A stretch of 64,000 nucleotides of DNA from JAEZHK01 sp040768845 (GTDB lineage: Bacteria > Bacillota > Clostridia > Christensenellales > Aristaeellaceae). Positions 18,098-27,350 of the stretch are shown piece by piece (position 1 is the first letter of the stretch; the number at the start of each line of letters is the position of its first letter). The stretch covers positions 220,964 to 284,963 of the forward strand of contig JAXGME010000007.1 in assembly GCA_040768845.1 (NCBI GenBank). The letters are read 5' to 3'. The translations under genes were made by a program, and so were the position numbers. Under the pieces are notes generated by a model that was not told the origin of the DNA, did no database searches, and saw only the letters and a program-made list of their open reading frames with translations.

Positions 18098-18688
18098 TCA
18101 GCCAAACAGCGCCCGGCGCGCCTCGTCGAGAATGGCCTCGCGGTTCGCGTCGAAGATCGCCGCAAGCGAGCAGTTTTGCTCAATGGCGCCGTACTGGAGG
18201 ATAAATCCGCCGTCGATGGGCCGCGCCCGGGACGAAATATCCAGCTCGGCGCCTTCCGGCAGCGCCGCGTTCAGCGCCCGATGGAAGCCCTCCGGCAGCC
18301 GCGCCAGATCGCGCGCGGACAGGAACATGACGCCCACGCCCGCCTCCGCGCTCTGCCGGGCGAGCCCGGTCAGAAGCTCAAAGTACGCCGCGTCGGGCAG
18401 CCCGAGAACCGCCGCGCGCGCCGCGCCCACCGCCTGCTCCAGCAATTCCTGCTTTTGGGCGAGCAGCGCGCGGCGCCGCGCCATGTCGCCGTCGGCGGCG
18501 GCCCGGGCGCGAAGCGCCTCGGCCTTCTGCCGGCCGGCCTCGACAATTTTTTCGCAGTCATCCTCCGTCACGGCCCGGGCCTGGGCCAGGGTCCGCTCGG
18601 CGTCCTGCCGGGCCTGATCCAGAATCTGGCGCGCCTCGGCGTCGGCTTCCTCCAGAATGGTCTTGGTGATGGTTTCAAGGCCGGCCAT
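18098..18688 (-). CDS. atpE: V-type ATP synthase subunit E
   Basis: A 196-residue peripheral-stalk subunit. The first 100 residues are an Ala/Glu/Arg-rich coiled coil (ILEEADAEARQILDQARQDAE), followed by a globular C-terminal domain with GGFILQYGAIEQNCSL near residue 160, the conserved segment of E subunits. It pairs with subunit H to form the stator. Confidence 0.92.
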   Translation of the reverse strand: MAGLETITKTILEEADAEARQILDQARQDAERTLAQARAVTEDDCEKIVEAGRQKAEALRARAAADGDMARRRALLAQKQELLEQAVGAARAAVLGLPDAAYFELLTGLARQSAEAGVGVMFLSARDLARLPEGFHRALNAALPEGAELDISSRARPIDGGFILQYGAIEQNCSLAAIFDANREAILDEARRALFG

Positions 18689-18700
18689 ATCACGCCCTCC

Positions 18701-19189
18701 TTAGACGGGCAGATTTGTGACGTTCATCACGCCCAGAAGGCTGATCAAAAGCGCGAGGATCGCGTAGGTTTCGACCATCGCGGGAAAGATCATCGCCTTG
18801 CCAAACTGATCGGGGCGCTTGGACACCAGGTTGATGCTGGCGATGGACGCCTTGCCCTGATAGATGGCGGACACCCAGCCCACGATGGCCATCGGCAGGC
18901 AGGCGGCCAGGTAGCTCAGGCCCTTGACCAGCGATATGTTGGCGCTGCCGCCCAGAAGGCCGATGTTGAGCATGGTCACAAAGGCGATCAGAAGGCCGTA
19001 GATGCCCTGGGTACCCGGCAGCAGCTGCAAAATCAGCACCTTGCTGAACTTCGAGGGATCATCGGCCACCACGCCCGCGCCCGCCTGTCCCGCCTGACTG
19101 ACGCCGATGGATGAGGCAATGCCGGGCAGAAGCGCCGCAAGCGCCATTCCGAGTACCGCAAAGAAGATGCCAAACTGATCCATTCTCAA
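18701..19189 (-). CDS. atpK: V-type ATP synthase subunit K (c-ring), Na+-type ligands
   Basis: A 162-residue four-helix proteolipid, twice the length of an F-type c subunit. The second hairpin carries the ion-binding Glu (E140 in PAMVETYAIL); the first hairpin has no acidic equivalent. The residues that ligate sodium in Enterococcus NtpK (Leu61, Thr64, Gln65, Gln110, Glu139) are matched by L57, T60, Q61, Q111 and E140 here. That predicts Na+ rather than H+ coupling. It overlaps the subunit I stop by four bases. Confidence 0.93.
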   Translation of the reverse strand: MRMDQFGIFFAVLGMALAALLPGIASSIGVSQAGQAGAGVVADDPSKFSKVLILQLLPGTQGIYGLLIAFVTMLNIGLLGGSANISLVKGLSYLAACLPMAIVGWVSAIYQGKASIASINLVSKRPDQFGKAMIFPAMVETYAILALLISLLGVMNVTNLPV

Positions 19190-21201
19190 ATCTCCTCCCT
19201 GATTTTAAAGTGCTTTGTATGAACGCCGAAGGGCCGGAATTTCCTGCCCGTCCCCTCGTAGAACTTCCCGAAGAATTCCACATACTCCAGGCGGTTGGAA
19301 TGCACGTAGGCGCCCAGCACGTTGATGCCCATGTTGAGCGTCTGCCCGATCAGAAACACCAGGATAAAGAGCACCGCGCCCAGCACGCCGGCGCCCGCCA
19401 TCGTGCCCAGCGAATTGAATACCGAGGCGATGACGCCGGTGGCCAGCCCCAGCGCCAGCAGCCGGGAGTAGGACAAAATGTCGCTCAGCCAGCCGGCGAT
19501 GACGTTGTAGGCCGCGTACAGCCCCTTCAGAATGCGCTTGAACCAGTTTCGGCTCTCCCGCCCGCCGGTGAGCACCACGCCCGCGAGGCACGCGCCGGAA
19601 AACAGCAGGCTCCCCTGCCGCAGCCAGCCCGGAAGGTCGATGGAGAAGCCCGCCATATCGAGAAACATCTGGCTGCCCATCAGCACCACCATCAGGCCCG
19701 CCAGAAAGCCCACCGGGAAGCCGCAGTCGTAGAGAATGTCCAGGTACTGGCCGTGGGCCGCCAGGTTGCGCCCCTTCATCACGTAGCCCGTCGTCAGGTG
19801 GACCACGCCCATGCCCAGGCAGAACATCAAAAGGCGCATCGGCTGTTCCAGCGGCAAAAACCACAGCGGCGGGATCGTGACCGCGCGCCCGAAGAAGGTG
19901 GAGGAGATCACGCTGACCGCGTCGCCGAAGTAGCTGGAGAACATCACGCCCCAGAACACGGTGGACACGCCGCACCAGAAGAACATGCGCAGATTGCGCC
20001 GCCAGGAATCCTCCATGTTGGGGTAGACGAGGGGCAGGATCCCGCACGCCAGCGCCATGATCAGCCCATACCCGGCGTCGGAGAGCATCATGCCGAACAT
20101 CAGGTAGTAAAAAAAGCTCATCACCGGCGAGGGATCGATCTCCGCGGCGGAGGGCATGTTGTAGTTTTCCAGCACCGTTTCGGTGGCCGCGGCGAAGGGC
20201 CGGTTCTTCAGCCGCACCGGCGCGTCGGGATCGTCCGCCGCCGGGGCAATCTCCACCGCGCAGTCAAACCGCCGGGCAAGGCGCTCCTCCAGCGCGGCGG
20301 CGTCCTCGTGGGCCACATAGCCCTCAAGCACCAGCGCGTGGCGGGACTGGCCGATTCGCTCCAGCATGGCGTACTTCTCGGCGCGCATGGTCATGTAGTC
20401 TTCCAGCATGCGCAACTCGTCGCGCAGCGGTTCAAAGCCCCGAATCTCGGCCACGGAGGCATCCACCCGCGCCCGGGCGTCCCGCTTTTTCTCCTCCAGG
20501 CGCCGCATCGCCTCGGCGGGCACGCGGCCGGCGGCGCCGGCGGGGCGCACAAAGCCCACCGCGTTCAGCGCGTCCTCGACGCCCGGGGCGTCGCGCTTCA
20601 GCGCCAGCGCGTAAAAGCTGGTCATTTCCTTGGACGCGCGGACAATCTCCACATGGACGGGCCCCATCGCCGGGACGGCCTGGGCCATCCTGATAAGCAG
20701 CTGCTCCGCCGTGAATTCACCCTGCACCGAACCCACCCACGCGCCGACGCGGCCCGTGCCCGCATAGGAAAGGGGCACCGGCAGGTTCATCCAGGGCACC
20801 AGTGCCTCCTCGGCGGCCTCGATCTTCAGGATCTCGGCCTCCGCCTGGGCAATTTCCCGCTCCAGCGCGTTCAGCCGCTCGGCGGCGTTCATCCGGTCAC
20901 TGCGCCGCTTTACAAAGGCCTCGGCCTCCGAAACCGCGAGGGCCTTGCGCCCGCTCAAGAACCCCAGGGGCGACGACGGCGCGGGACAGTGGCGGTTCAG
21001 CACCTCCAGCGCGGAGGCGGCCGAACGGGCGCTCTTTTCAAACAGCGCGCGGGAGGCCGCGGTATCCATCGCGGAAAACCGGTCGTCCGGCTCCACCCGG
21101 GACAGTTCCACGCACTCCTGGCGCTGCAGGAATTCGAGCAGCCGCTTTCTGTCCTTTTTCAGCGCGCAGACACAGATCCTATCCATCTGCATGACGGCCA
21201 T
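19186..21201 (-). CDS. atpI: V-type ATP synthase subunit I
   Basis: A 671-residue membrane stator subunit. The first 350 residues are soluble with long coiled coils; the C-terminal half has about seven to eight membrane helices, including FFYYLMFGMMLSDAGYGL and ILSYSRLLALGLATGVIA, which contain the conserved Arg of the ion half-channels. It provides the stationary side of ion transport against the K ring. Confidence 0.95.
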   Translation of the reverse strand: MAVMQMDRICVCALKKDRKRLLEFLQRQECVELSRVEPDDRFSAMDTAASRALFEKSARSAASALEVLNRHCPAPSSPLGFLSGRKALAVSEAEAFVKRRSDRMNAAERLNALEREIAQAEAEILKIEAAEEALVPWMNLPVPLSYAGTGRVGAWVGSVQGEFTAEQLLIRMAQAVPAMGPVHVEIVRASKEMTSFYALALKRDAPGVEDALNAVGFVRPAGAAGRVPAEAMRRLEEKKRDARARVDASVAEIRGFEPLRDELRMLEDYMTMRAEKYAMLERIGQSRHALVLEGYVAHEDAAALEERLARRFDCAVEIAPAADDPDAPVRLKNRPFAAATETVLENYNMPSAAEIDPSPVMSFFYYLMFGMMLSDAGYGLIMALACGILPLVYPNMEDSWRRNLRMFFWCGVSTVFWGVMFSSYFGDAVSVISSTFFGRAVTIPPLWFLPLEQPMRLLMFCLGMGVVHLTTGYVMKGRNLAAHGQYLDILYDCGFPVGFLAGLMVVLMGSQMFLDMAGFSIDLPGWLRQGSLLFSGACLAGVVLTGGRESRNWFKRILKGLYAAYNVIAGWLSDILSYSRLLALGLATGVIASVFNSLGTMAGAGVLGAVLFILVFLIGQTLNMGINVLGAYVHSNRLEYVEFFGKFYEGTGRKFRPFGVHTKHFKIREEI

Positions 21202-21233
21202 GGCCTGCGATCGCTCCTTTCAGAATGAAATCG

Positions 21234-21548
21234 TCAGCGCCCGCCGATCAGGCGCAGAATGCCGCGGACGGCCTCGGGCTGCCGGGCCCCGGCCCGCGCC
21301 CGAAGATCGGCCATCTCCCGTTCGAGGGCCTCCCGCGCTTCCTCGCCGGCGCGCGCGGCCTGCTGGGCGGCCACCTCCAGCATGGACGCGGCGATGTTTT
21401 CCGCCGCCAGGCGGGCGGCGCGGTCCGCCTCCTCCGCCTGACGCGCCGCATCCTCCCGGATGCGCTCCGCCTCCCTGTGCGCTCGACCGATCACATCGTC
21501 GGCGTTTTGCTCCGCCTTCCGGATCTCGTCAATCGGGCCGGACTGCAT
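21234..21548 (-). CDS. atpH: V-type ATP synthase subunit H/G (peripheral stalk)
   Basis: A 104-residue helical protein, IDEIRKAEQNADDVIGRAHREAE followed in turn by a long Ala/Glu/Arg coiled coil. Such small first genes of clostridial V-ATPase operons encode the stator partner of subunit E. The ATG at 21546-21548 follows GGGGTGA; the open frame upstream lacks such a site. It is the promoter-proximal gene of the operon. Confidence 0.8.
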   Translation of the reverse strand: MQSGPIDEIRKAEQNADDVIGRAHREAERIREDAARQAEEADRAARLAAENIAASMLEVAAQQAARAGEEAREALEREMADLRARAGARQPEAVRGILRLIGGR

Positions 21549-21705
21549 GCGCTCACCCCTTCGCCAGACACTTCGCGCACCAAATCGGGCGCGGTGTAAG
21601 GAGTATAACATATTTTTCATGCCGCAATCAAGCCGCATGCCGGATTTTGCCGAGACCGCCGCCCACGGCGCGTCATGTTAAAAATATAGTTTTTGCATTT
21701 CCGGG

Positions 21706-21735
21706 TTGGAATTCCTGACACTTCGGGCTTACAAT
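21706..21735 (+). promoter_or_regulatory. Promoter of the phnD operon
   Basis: TTGGAA (21706-21711) and TACAAT (21730-21735) with an 18-bp spacer precede the PhnD gene; GGAGGAGG lies just before the start codon. Confidence 0.5.
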
Positions 21736-21771
21736 AGGGTTATCCCATAACAAACGGAGGAGGAACACCCC

Positions 21772-22815
21772 ATGAAAAAGATCCTGGCCCTGTTGCTGGC
21801 GGTTCTGCTGATCGGCAGCTGCGCCTCCGCAATGGCGGAGGCCGCCAAGCTGGACAAGCTGACCCTTGAATTCGTGCCCTCCAAGGACGCGGACGTCATC
21901 ATCACCGGCACCAAGAACCTGCCCGACCTATTAAAGGCCGCGCTGATGGATCAGGGCTATGACGTGGGCGAGATCGACATCACCGTCGGCACCTCCTATG
22001 AGGCGACAGGCGAGGCCATGGCCGCCGGCACCATCGACATCGGCTGGCTGCCGGGCGGCACCTACGCGCTGTACAGCGACGAGGTGGACGTCATCCTGAC
22101 CGCCACCCGCGCCGGCCTCTCCAACGATTCCACCGACCCCAAGACCTGGAACGGCGACGCCAACAAGACCACGCCCACCGACGAGCAGGTCACCTTCTAC
22201 CGCTCGCTGATCTACGCCACCCCCTCCGCCTACGGCAAGGAGCTGGCCGCCAAGGTCAACGCCGGCGAAGCCCTCACCTGGGAGGACCTCGACAAGGCCA
22301 ACTGGGCCGTGCTGAAGACCTCCTCCTCCGCGGGCTACATCTACCCCACCATGTGGCTGATGGACAACTACGACGGCAAGAAGATCACCGACCTTGCCAA
22401 CGTGGTGACCCTCAGCGGCTACGGCGAGAGCTTCGCGCAGGCCGCCGCCGAGTCCGTGGACATCATCGTGTGCTACGCCGACGGCCGCCGCGACTATGAA
22501 GCCGCCTGGACGCTGCCCACCGACCAGCAGGACGAAACCGGCAAGGCCGGCATGGGCCGCACCGATTCCATCTGGAACGAAATGAACGTCATCGGCGTAA
22601 CCGACGGCATCTACAACGACACCGTGTCCATCACCAAGGCTGTGCCCGAGATCTACAACCCCGGGTTCATCAAGGCGATTCAGAACGCGCTGATCGACGT
22701 GATCTCGACGGACGAGGGCAAGGACATCTTCTCCGTGTACAGCCACACCGGCTATGCCATCGCCACCGACGCGGATTACGACGGCGCCCGCAAGGCGCTG
22801 GAGGCCGTCCAATAA
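21772..22815 (+). CDS. phnD: PhnD-type phosphonate/phosphite ABC transporter substrate-binding protein
   Basis: A 347-residue exported binding protein. After a signal peptide (MKKILALLLAVLLIGSC) the LTLEFVPSKDADVI and GTIDIGWLPGGTYAL segments match the PhnD/phosphate-phosphonate periplasmic family. LIGSC may be a lipobox, which would anchor it outside the membrane; cleavage after AMA is the alternative. It would deliver a phosphorus compound to the PhnC/PhnE importer encoded next. A GC-rich hairpin after the gene probably sets its excess over the transporter. The ligand cannot be told from sequence. Confidence 0.9.
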   Translation: MKKILALLLAVLLIGSCASAMAEAAKLDKLTLEFVPSKDADVIITGTKNLPDLLKAALMDQGYDVGEIDITVGTSYEATGEAMAAGTIDIGWLPGGTYALYSDEVDVILTATRAGLSNDSTDPKTWNGDANKTTPTDEQVTFYRSLIYATPSAYGKELAAKVNAGEALTWEDLDKANWAVLKTSSSAGYIYPTMWLMDNYDGKKITDLANVVTLSGYGESFAQAAAESVDIIVCYADGRRDYEAAWTLPTDQQDETGKAGMGRTDSIWNEMNVIGVTDGIYNDTVSITKAVPEIYNPGFIKAIQNALIDVISTDEGKDIFSVYSHTGYAIATDADYDGARKALEAVQ

Positions 22816-22834
22816 ACCCACTCGGGCGCCATCC

Positions 22835-22870
22835 GGGCGGCGCGGCAGGGGCCGCGCCGCCCTTCCTATT
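22835..22870 (+). terminator. Attenuating hairpin between phnD and phnC
   Basis: GGGCGGCGCGGC (22835-22846) pairs with GCCGCGCCGCCC (22851-22862), then TTCCTATTT. Partial termination would favour the binding protein. Confidence 0.6.
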
Positions 22871-22977
22871 TGTGTGTTGTCATACCGCCCGCGAGATGGT
22901 ATAGTAGAGGGCGGCAGGGCGCGCCGCGCCCCCCGGACCCCCGCGGCCGCATCTTTACAGAGCAAAGAGGCGCTTCT

Positions 22978-23805
22978 ATGATTGAATTTGTGCATGCCGG
23001 AAAGACCTATCCCAACGGCGTCCGGGGGCTCAGGGACGTCAGCCTCACCATCAATCAGGGCGAGTTTGTGGCGATCATCGGCCTTTCGGGGGCAGGCAAG
23101 TCGACGCTGATTCGCACCATCAACCGCATGATCGACGCGACCGAAGGCCGGGTAATCGTCGACGGCGTGGACGTGATGACGCTGCGCGGCAAGGCGCTGC
23201 GCCGCTTCCGCCGGCACATCGGCATGATCTTCCAGTCCTTCAACCTCGTAACCCGCTCCACGGTCATCAAAAACGTGCTCACCTCGATGGTGCCCGACAT
23301 GGGCTTTTTTCGCGTGCTGCTGGGCATCTTCACCCGGAAGCAGGAGATGGCCGCCCTCGCCGCGCTGGACAAGGTGGGCATCCTGGACAAGGCCTACACC
23401 CGGTGCGACCAGCTCTCCGGCGGCCAGCAGCAGCGCGTGGCGCTGGCCCGGACGCTGAACCAGAATCCCTCCATCATTCTGGCGGACGAGCCGGTGGCGG
23501 CCCTCGACCCCGTGACCGCCAACCAGGTAATGAGCGATTTCAAGCGCATCAACCGGGACATGAACATCACCATCCTGATCAACATCCACCACGTGGACCT
23601 GGCGCTGGACTACGCCGAGCGCGTGATCGGCATCCGCGCCGGCGAAATCGTCTACGACGGCCCCGTATCCCAGGTGACCCAGGCGGTGCTGGATTCCATC
23701 TACAACGGCGCACCGGTCCCCAAGGCGGCGGACGAGGCGGCCGCGCCTCCGGACCCCGTGGCCGCCGCCCGCGAAAAGGTGGCGCGGAAAGGGGCTGATG
23801 CCTGA
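22978..23805 (+). CDS. phnC: Phosphonate ABC transporter ATP-binding protein PhnC
   Basis: A 275-residue ABC ATPase. Walker A is GLSGAGKST (about residue 36), the signature is LSGGQQQRVALAR, and Walker B is IILADEPVAALDP. IKNVLTSMVPDMGFFRVLLGIF is the insert typical of PhnC. The last 30 residues are an Ala/Pro-rich tail. The frame is open upstream, but the ATG at 22978 begins exactly at the family start. Its stop overlaps the PhnE start by one base. Confidence 0.95.
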   Translation: MIEFVHAGKTYPNGVRGLRDVSLTINQGEFVAIIGLSGAGKSTLIRTINRMIDATEGRVIVDGVDVMTLRGKALRRFRRHIGMIFQSFNLVTRSTVIKNVLTSMVPDMGFFRVLLGIFTRKQEMAALAALDKVGILDKAYTRCDQLSGGQQQRVALARTLNQNPSIILADEPVAALDPVTANQVMSDFKRINRDMNITILINIHHVDLALDYAERVIGIRAGEIVYDGPVSQVTQAVLDSIYNGAPVPKAADEAAAPPDPVAAAREKVARKGADA

Positions 23806-24656
23806 TGGCAAGGGCCAGCGCGTCCGGCGCCCCAAGACCGCCGCTTTTTGATCGGATCTTCAGGCCCCGCGTCATGACCGTGGATGGGCGCAGCGTTCTG
23901 AAGCCGCGCTCCCGCGCCCCGCTGATTGCGCTGGTCCTCGTTCTCGCGGTCTGGGGCTCGCTCGAAGTCACCGGCTTTGACATGGGCATCATCCTTCGCC
24001 GGGGGCATCAGCTGACGGTCATCCTGAAAAAGATCTTTCACCCCGACTGGACCTACTTTGACAAGGTGATGCCGCCCCTTCTGGACACCATCAAGATGAG
24101 CGTCATGGGCTCGGCCGTCGGTTCGGCGCTGTCGCTGCCCTTCGCGGTGATGGCCTCCGCCAACATCAACAGAAGCGGCACGGCGGTGGCAGCCCTGCGG
24201 GTGCTGCTCAACGTCGTGCGCACGCTGCCCACGCTGGTGATTGCCTCCATCTGCGCGCTGATCTTCGGGCTGGGCACCTTCGCGGGCACGGTGGCGATCA
24301 CGGTGTTCACCTTCGGCATCGTGGCGAAGATGCTCTACGAGAGCATCGAAACCATCGACATGGGCGCCTTCGAGGCCATGGAGGCGCTGGGCGCGTCCAG
24401 GTTCCAGGCGTTCTGGAGCGCCTGCTTTCCGCAGATTCTGCCCACGTACCTGTCCCATTGCCTGTATTCGTTTGAAATCAACATCCGCGCCGCCTCCATC
24501 CTGGGCTACGTGGGCGCGGGCGGTTTGGGCATCCTCATCAACGAGCGCATCGGCTGGCGCGATTACGAGGGGCTGGGCACCGTGCTGATCGCGCTGTTCG
24601 TGGTGGTGCTCATCATTGAAAACGTAAGCCAGGCCCTGCGCCGCAGGCTCAGCTAG
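23805..24656 (+). CDS. phnE: Phosphonate ABC transporter permease PhnE (first)
   Basis: A 283-residue membrane protein with about six helices. FGIVAKMLYESIETIDMGAFEAMEALGASRFQAF, read in two parts, holds the EAA loop that contacts PhnC. It begins with a long basic cytoplasmic N-terminus. It overlaps PhnC by one base (TGATG) and precedes the second permease by 9 bp, so the channel is probably a PhnE heterodimer. Confidence 0.92.
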   Translation: MARASASGAPRPPLFDRIFRPRVMTVDGRSVLKPRSRAPLIALVLVLAVWGSLEVTGFDMGIILRRGHQLTVILKKIFHPDWTYFDKVMPPLLDTIKMSVMGSAVGSALSLPFAVMASANINRSGTAVAALRVLLNVVRTLPTLVIASICALIFGLGTFAGTVAITVFTFGIVAKMLYESIETIDMGAFEAMEALGASRFQAFWSACFPQILPTYLSHCLYSFEINIRAASILGYVGAGGLGILINERIGWRDYEGLGTVLIALFVVVLIIENVSQALRRRLS

Positions 24657-24665
24657 GAGGCCCCC

Positions 24666-25484
24666 ATGCAGAAAGTCGTCAACCCCATCGAGGAAATGTA
24701 CGGCCAGAGGCCGCGAAAATGGTGGCTGTACACGCTGGTTCTATTGGCCGTGGCGGCGCTTCTGGGCTGGTCGGGCAGCGCCATCCAGTTCAAGGGCCTC
24801 GCCGCCAAGGGCAGCGAGGTGGCCTACGGCATCATTTACGGCATCTCCCACCCGGACGCGAAGCTTCTGTTTGACCTGACGCAGGAGGGCGTGGCCTACC
24901 AGCTGTTTGAAACCGTCGCCATCGCCATTCTGGGCACGCTGATCGGCGGGCTTCTGGCGGTGCCCTTCAGCTTTCTGTCCAGTGAAAACATCGTGCCCAA
25001 GTGGCTGGCGTTTGTCTCCCGGGCGTTCATCCTGCTGATCCGGACGATCCCCAGCCTCGTGTGGGCGCTGGTGTGGATCCGGGTGACCGGGCCGGGCGCC
25101 TTCTGCGGCGTGGTGACCCAGAGCATCTGCTCCATCGGCATGATCTCCAAGATGTACGTCAACGCCATCGAGGACCTGGACATACGCATCCTCGAGAGCC
25201 TGGACGCGGCGGGCTGCACCACCTTTCAGAAGATCCGCTACGGCATTCTGCCACAGCTCTACGCCAACTTCGTGTCCACGCTGGTCTACCGCTTCGACAT
25301 CAACATCAAGGACGCCACGACGCTGGGCATCGTGGGCGCGGGCGGCATCGGCGCGGCGCTGATCCAGTGCATCAACAGCCGCCGCTGGAGCATGGTGGGC
25401 GCCTACCTGTGCGGCATGATCGTGCTGATGCTCATCATCGAACTGTTTTCCACAAAAGTACGAAAGAGGCTGGCGAGAGGCTGA
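24666..25484 (+). CDS. phnE: Phosphonate ABC transporter permease PhnE (second)
   Basis: A 272-residue permease of the same family, with six predicted helices and an EAA loop (ISKMYVNAIEDLDIRILESLDAAGC in two parts). The paired, non-identical PhnE arrangement is common in Bacillota. Its stop overlaps the start of the phosphatase gene by one base, so all five genes form one translationally linked unit. Confidence 0.92.
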   Translation: MQKVVNPIEEMYGQRPRKWWLYTLVLLAVAALLGWSGSAIQFKGLAAKGSEVAYGIIYGISHPDAKLLFDLTQEGVAYQLFETVAIAILGTLIGGLLAVPFSFLSSENIVPKWLAFVSRAFILLIRTIPSLVWALVWIRVTGPGAFCGVVTQSICSIGMISKMYVNAIEDLDIRILESLDAAGCTTFQKIRYGILPQLYANFVSTLVYRFDINIKDATTLGIVGAGGIGAALIQCINSRRWSMVGAYLCGMIVLMLIIELFSTKVRKRLARG

Positions 25485-26980
25485 TGGACAAGCTTACGAT
25501 CTACTTCACATCGGACACCCACGGCTACCTGTACCCGACCAGCTTTCAGGACGCGCTGCCCCGGCCGATGGGGCTGCTTTCGATGCGCTTTCCCAAGGAC
25601 GGCAACACGCTGGTCATCGACGGCGGCGACAGCCTTCAGGGTTCGCCGCTGACCTATTACTGCCGCGAAAAGGGGCTGGACGCGCCCGTCGCCCGGGCGA
25701 TGAACCGCCTGGGCTGCGATTATGTGACGCTGGGCAACCACGACTTCAACTACGGCTACGACACCCTGCGCCGGTACCTGGCGGCGCTTGACGCCCGCTG
25801 CCTGTGCGCCAATGTGGCGGACAGGCGCGGCGCGCTGCCCATCGGCAGCTGGTGCGTGCGGACGATGGAAAACGGGCTCAGGGTCGGGCTGGTGGGCATC
25901 GTCACCGACTGGATCACCCGCTGGGAAAAGCCGGAAAACCTGACGGAATTTGAAATCTCCGGCCCCTTCGAGGCGGCGGAGCGGGCCGTGCGCGCCCTCC
26001 GGCCCCGGGTGGACGTGCTGGTGGGCATCTACCACGGCGGGTTTGAAAAGGACCTGGCCACCGGGCATCTTCTCAGCCAAACGGACGAGAACATCGGCTG
26101 CCGCCTCTGCGAGGAACTGCCCTTTGATCTTCTGCTCACCGGGCATCAGCACATCGGCATGGCGAACATCGCCTGCCACGGCACCCACGTGGTGCAGACG
26201 CCCGCCAACGCCACGGCCTTTGCCCGCGTCGTGCTGGGGGCGGACGGCCGCTTCGCCTCCGAGCTTGTGCGGCCGGAACGCCCCGCCGCCCTGCCGCCCT
26301 GGGCGGCATCACTCGAGGGCGATCTCGCCCGCTGGCTGGACGCGCCCATCGGGCGCCTGTCCCGCGCGCTGCGGCCGGGGGACAAGCTGGAGATGGCGCT
26401 CAAGGGTTCCCCCATCGCGGATTTCATCAACATGGTGCAGCTTTCGGCCAGCGGCGCGGACGCCTCCTGCACCTCGCTGGCCAACGAGCTGCGGGGCTTT
26501 GAAAAGGATGTGACGGTGCGCGACGTGGTGGCGAGCTACGTCTACTCCAACACCCTCTCGGTGCTGGAGGTGACGGGCGGCGTGCTCCGGCAGGCGCTCG
26601 AACAGTGCGCCACCTACTTCCATGTTTCGCCCTCCGGCGAGGTCTCCGTCGCGGACGCCTTCCTGCGCCCCAAGCTGGCCCACTACAATTACGACTTCTT
26701 TTTCGGCATTGAATACGAATTTGACCTGAACCGCCCCGCGGGCCGGCGCGTGACGCGCCTTGCGCGCGGCGGCCGGGCGCTGGCGGAGGACGACCGCCTC
26801 ACGCTGGTGATGAACTCCTACCGCGCCACGGGCTCGGGGGACTTCGAATGCTACCTGGGCTGTCCCCGGGTGCGGGAAGGCCAGACGGAGGTCAGCGAGC
26901 TGATTTTGAACTACCTGCGCGACAGGCCGCTGGTGGAAATCCCCGAAGGCGCGCCCTTCCGGGTCCGGATGCCGATCTAG
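25484..26980 (+). CDS. Cytoplasmic 5'-nucleotidase/cyclic-phosphodiesterase-like metallophosphatase
   Basis: A 498-residue enzyme of the UshA/CpdB family: a calcineurin-like metal-binding domain (FTSDTHG, IDGGDSLQG, TLGNHDFNYG, YHGG, TGHQHIG in order within the first 230 residues) and a C-terminal 5'-nucleotidase domain (about 290-490; SPIADFINMV and LVMNSYRATGSGDF). It lacks a signal peptide, unlike classic periplasmic UshA, so it should act inside the cell. The ATG overlaps the PhnE stop (TGATG). Coupling to the importer suggests that it removes phosphate from the imported compound or its derivative. No C-P lyase genes are nearby. Confidence 0.85.
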   Translation: MDKLTIYFTSDTHGYLYPTSFQDALPRPMGLLSMRFPKDGNTLVIDGGDSLQGSPLTYYCREKGLDAPVARAMNRLGCDYVTLGNHDFNYGYDTLRRYLAALDARCLCANVADRRGALPIGSWCVRTMENGLRVGLVGIVTDWITRWEKPENLTEFEISGPFEAAERAVRALRPRVDVLVGIYHGGFEKDLATGHLLSQTDENIGCRLCEELPFDLLLTGHQHIGMANIACHGTHVVQTPANATAFARVVLGADGRFASELVRPERPAALPPWAASLEGDLARWLDAPIGRLSRALRPGDKLEMALKGSPIADFINMVQLSASGADASCTSLANELRGFEKDVTVRDVVASYVYSNTLSVLEVTGGVLRQALEQCATYFHVSPSGEVSVADAFLRPKLAHYNYDFFFGIEYEFDLNRPAGRRVTRLARGGRALAEDDRLTLVMNSYRATGSGDFECYLGCPRVREGQTEVSELILNYLRDRPLVEIPEGAPFRVRMPI

Positions 26981-27336
26981 CGGGCGGGGTGCGTCAGGCG
27001 CAGGCTGCCGCCGGCGCCCTCTCCGGCGACCCGGACGGAATACGGCCCGTCCCCGGCCACCGTCACGGTAAAGGCCGCGTCCTCCGTCAGCCGCCCGGAA
27101 TAGGCCTCCGCGCCGTCGGGGCCGAGGATGGCAAGGCGCAGCGTTCCCGCGGTGATCCGGGCGTCGACGGCAACCGCGTCCCCCCCGGTCAGCGAAATCT
27201 CACAGGTCTTTTCTCCGCTCCACGCGTCAAACGCCAGCGCGCGCTCGCCCGGCTTCGCCGTTTCCTCCACGCTGCTCGCCGCGCAGCCGGAGAGCGCCAG
27301 AAGCGCCACTATCAGCACCGCCATCATTCTTTTCAT
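26977..27336 (-). CDS. Small lipoprotein of unknown function
   Basis: A 119-residue protein with a lipoprotein signal (MKRMMAVLIVALLALSGCAASS; the lipobox is LSGC), followed by one beta-rich domain of about 85 residues ending at THPAR. No family is recognised. The ATG at 27334-27336 follows GGGGAGGA. It converges with the phosphatase gene, the two stops overlapping by four bases, and precedes nothing else on its strand. Confidence 0.65.
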   Translation of the reverse strand: MKRMMAVLIVALLALSGCAASSVEETAKPGERALAFDAWSGEKTCEISLTGGDAVAVDARITAGTLRLAILGPDGAEAYSGRLTEDAAFTVTVAGDGPYSVRVAGEGAGGSLRLTHPAR

Positions 27337-27350
27337 GCCTATCCTCCCCG

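Noticed and set aside
12902..21548. Long plus-strand frames opposite the V-ATPase genes, up to about 740 codons
   Set aside because: They are antisense shadows of high-GC coding sequence, rich in Arg, His, Ala and Gly, without ribosome binding sites or motifs.
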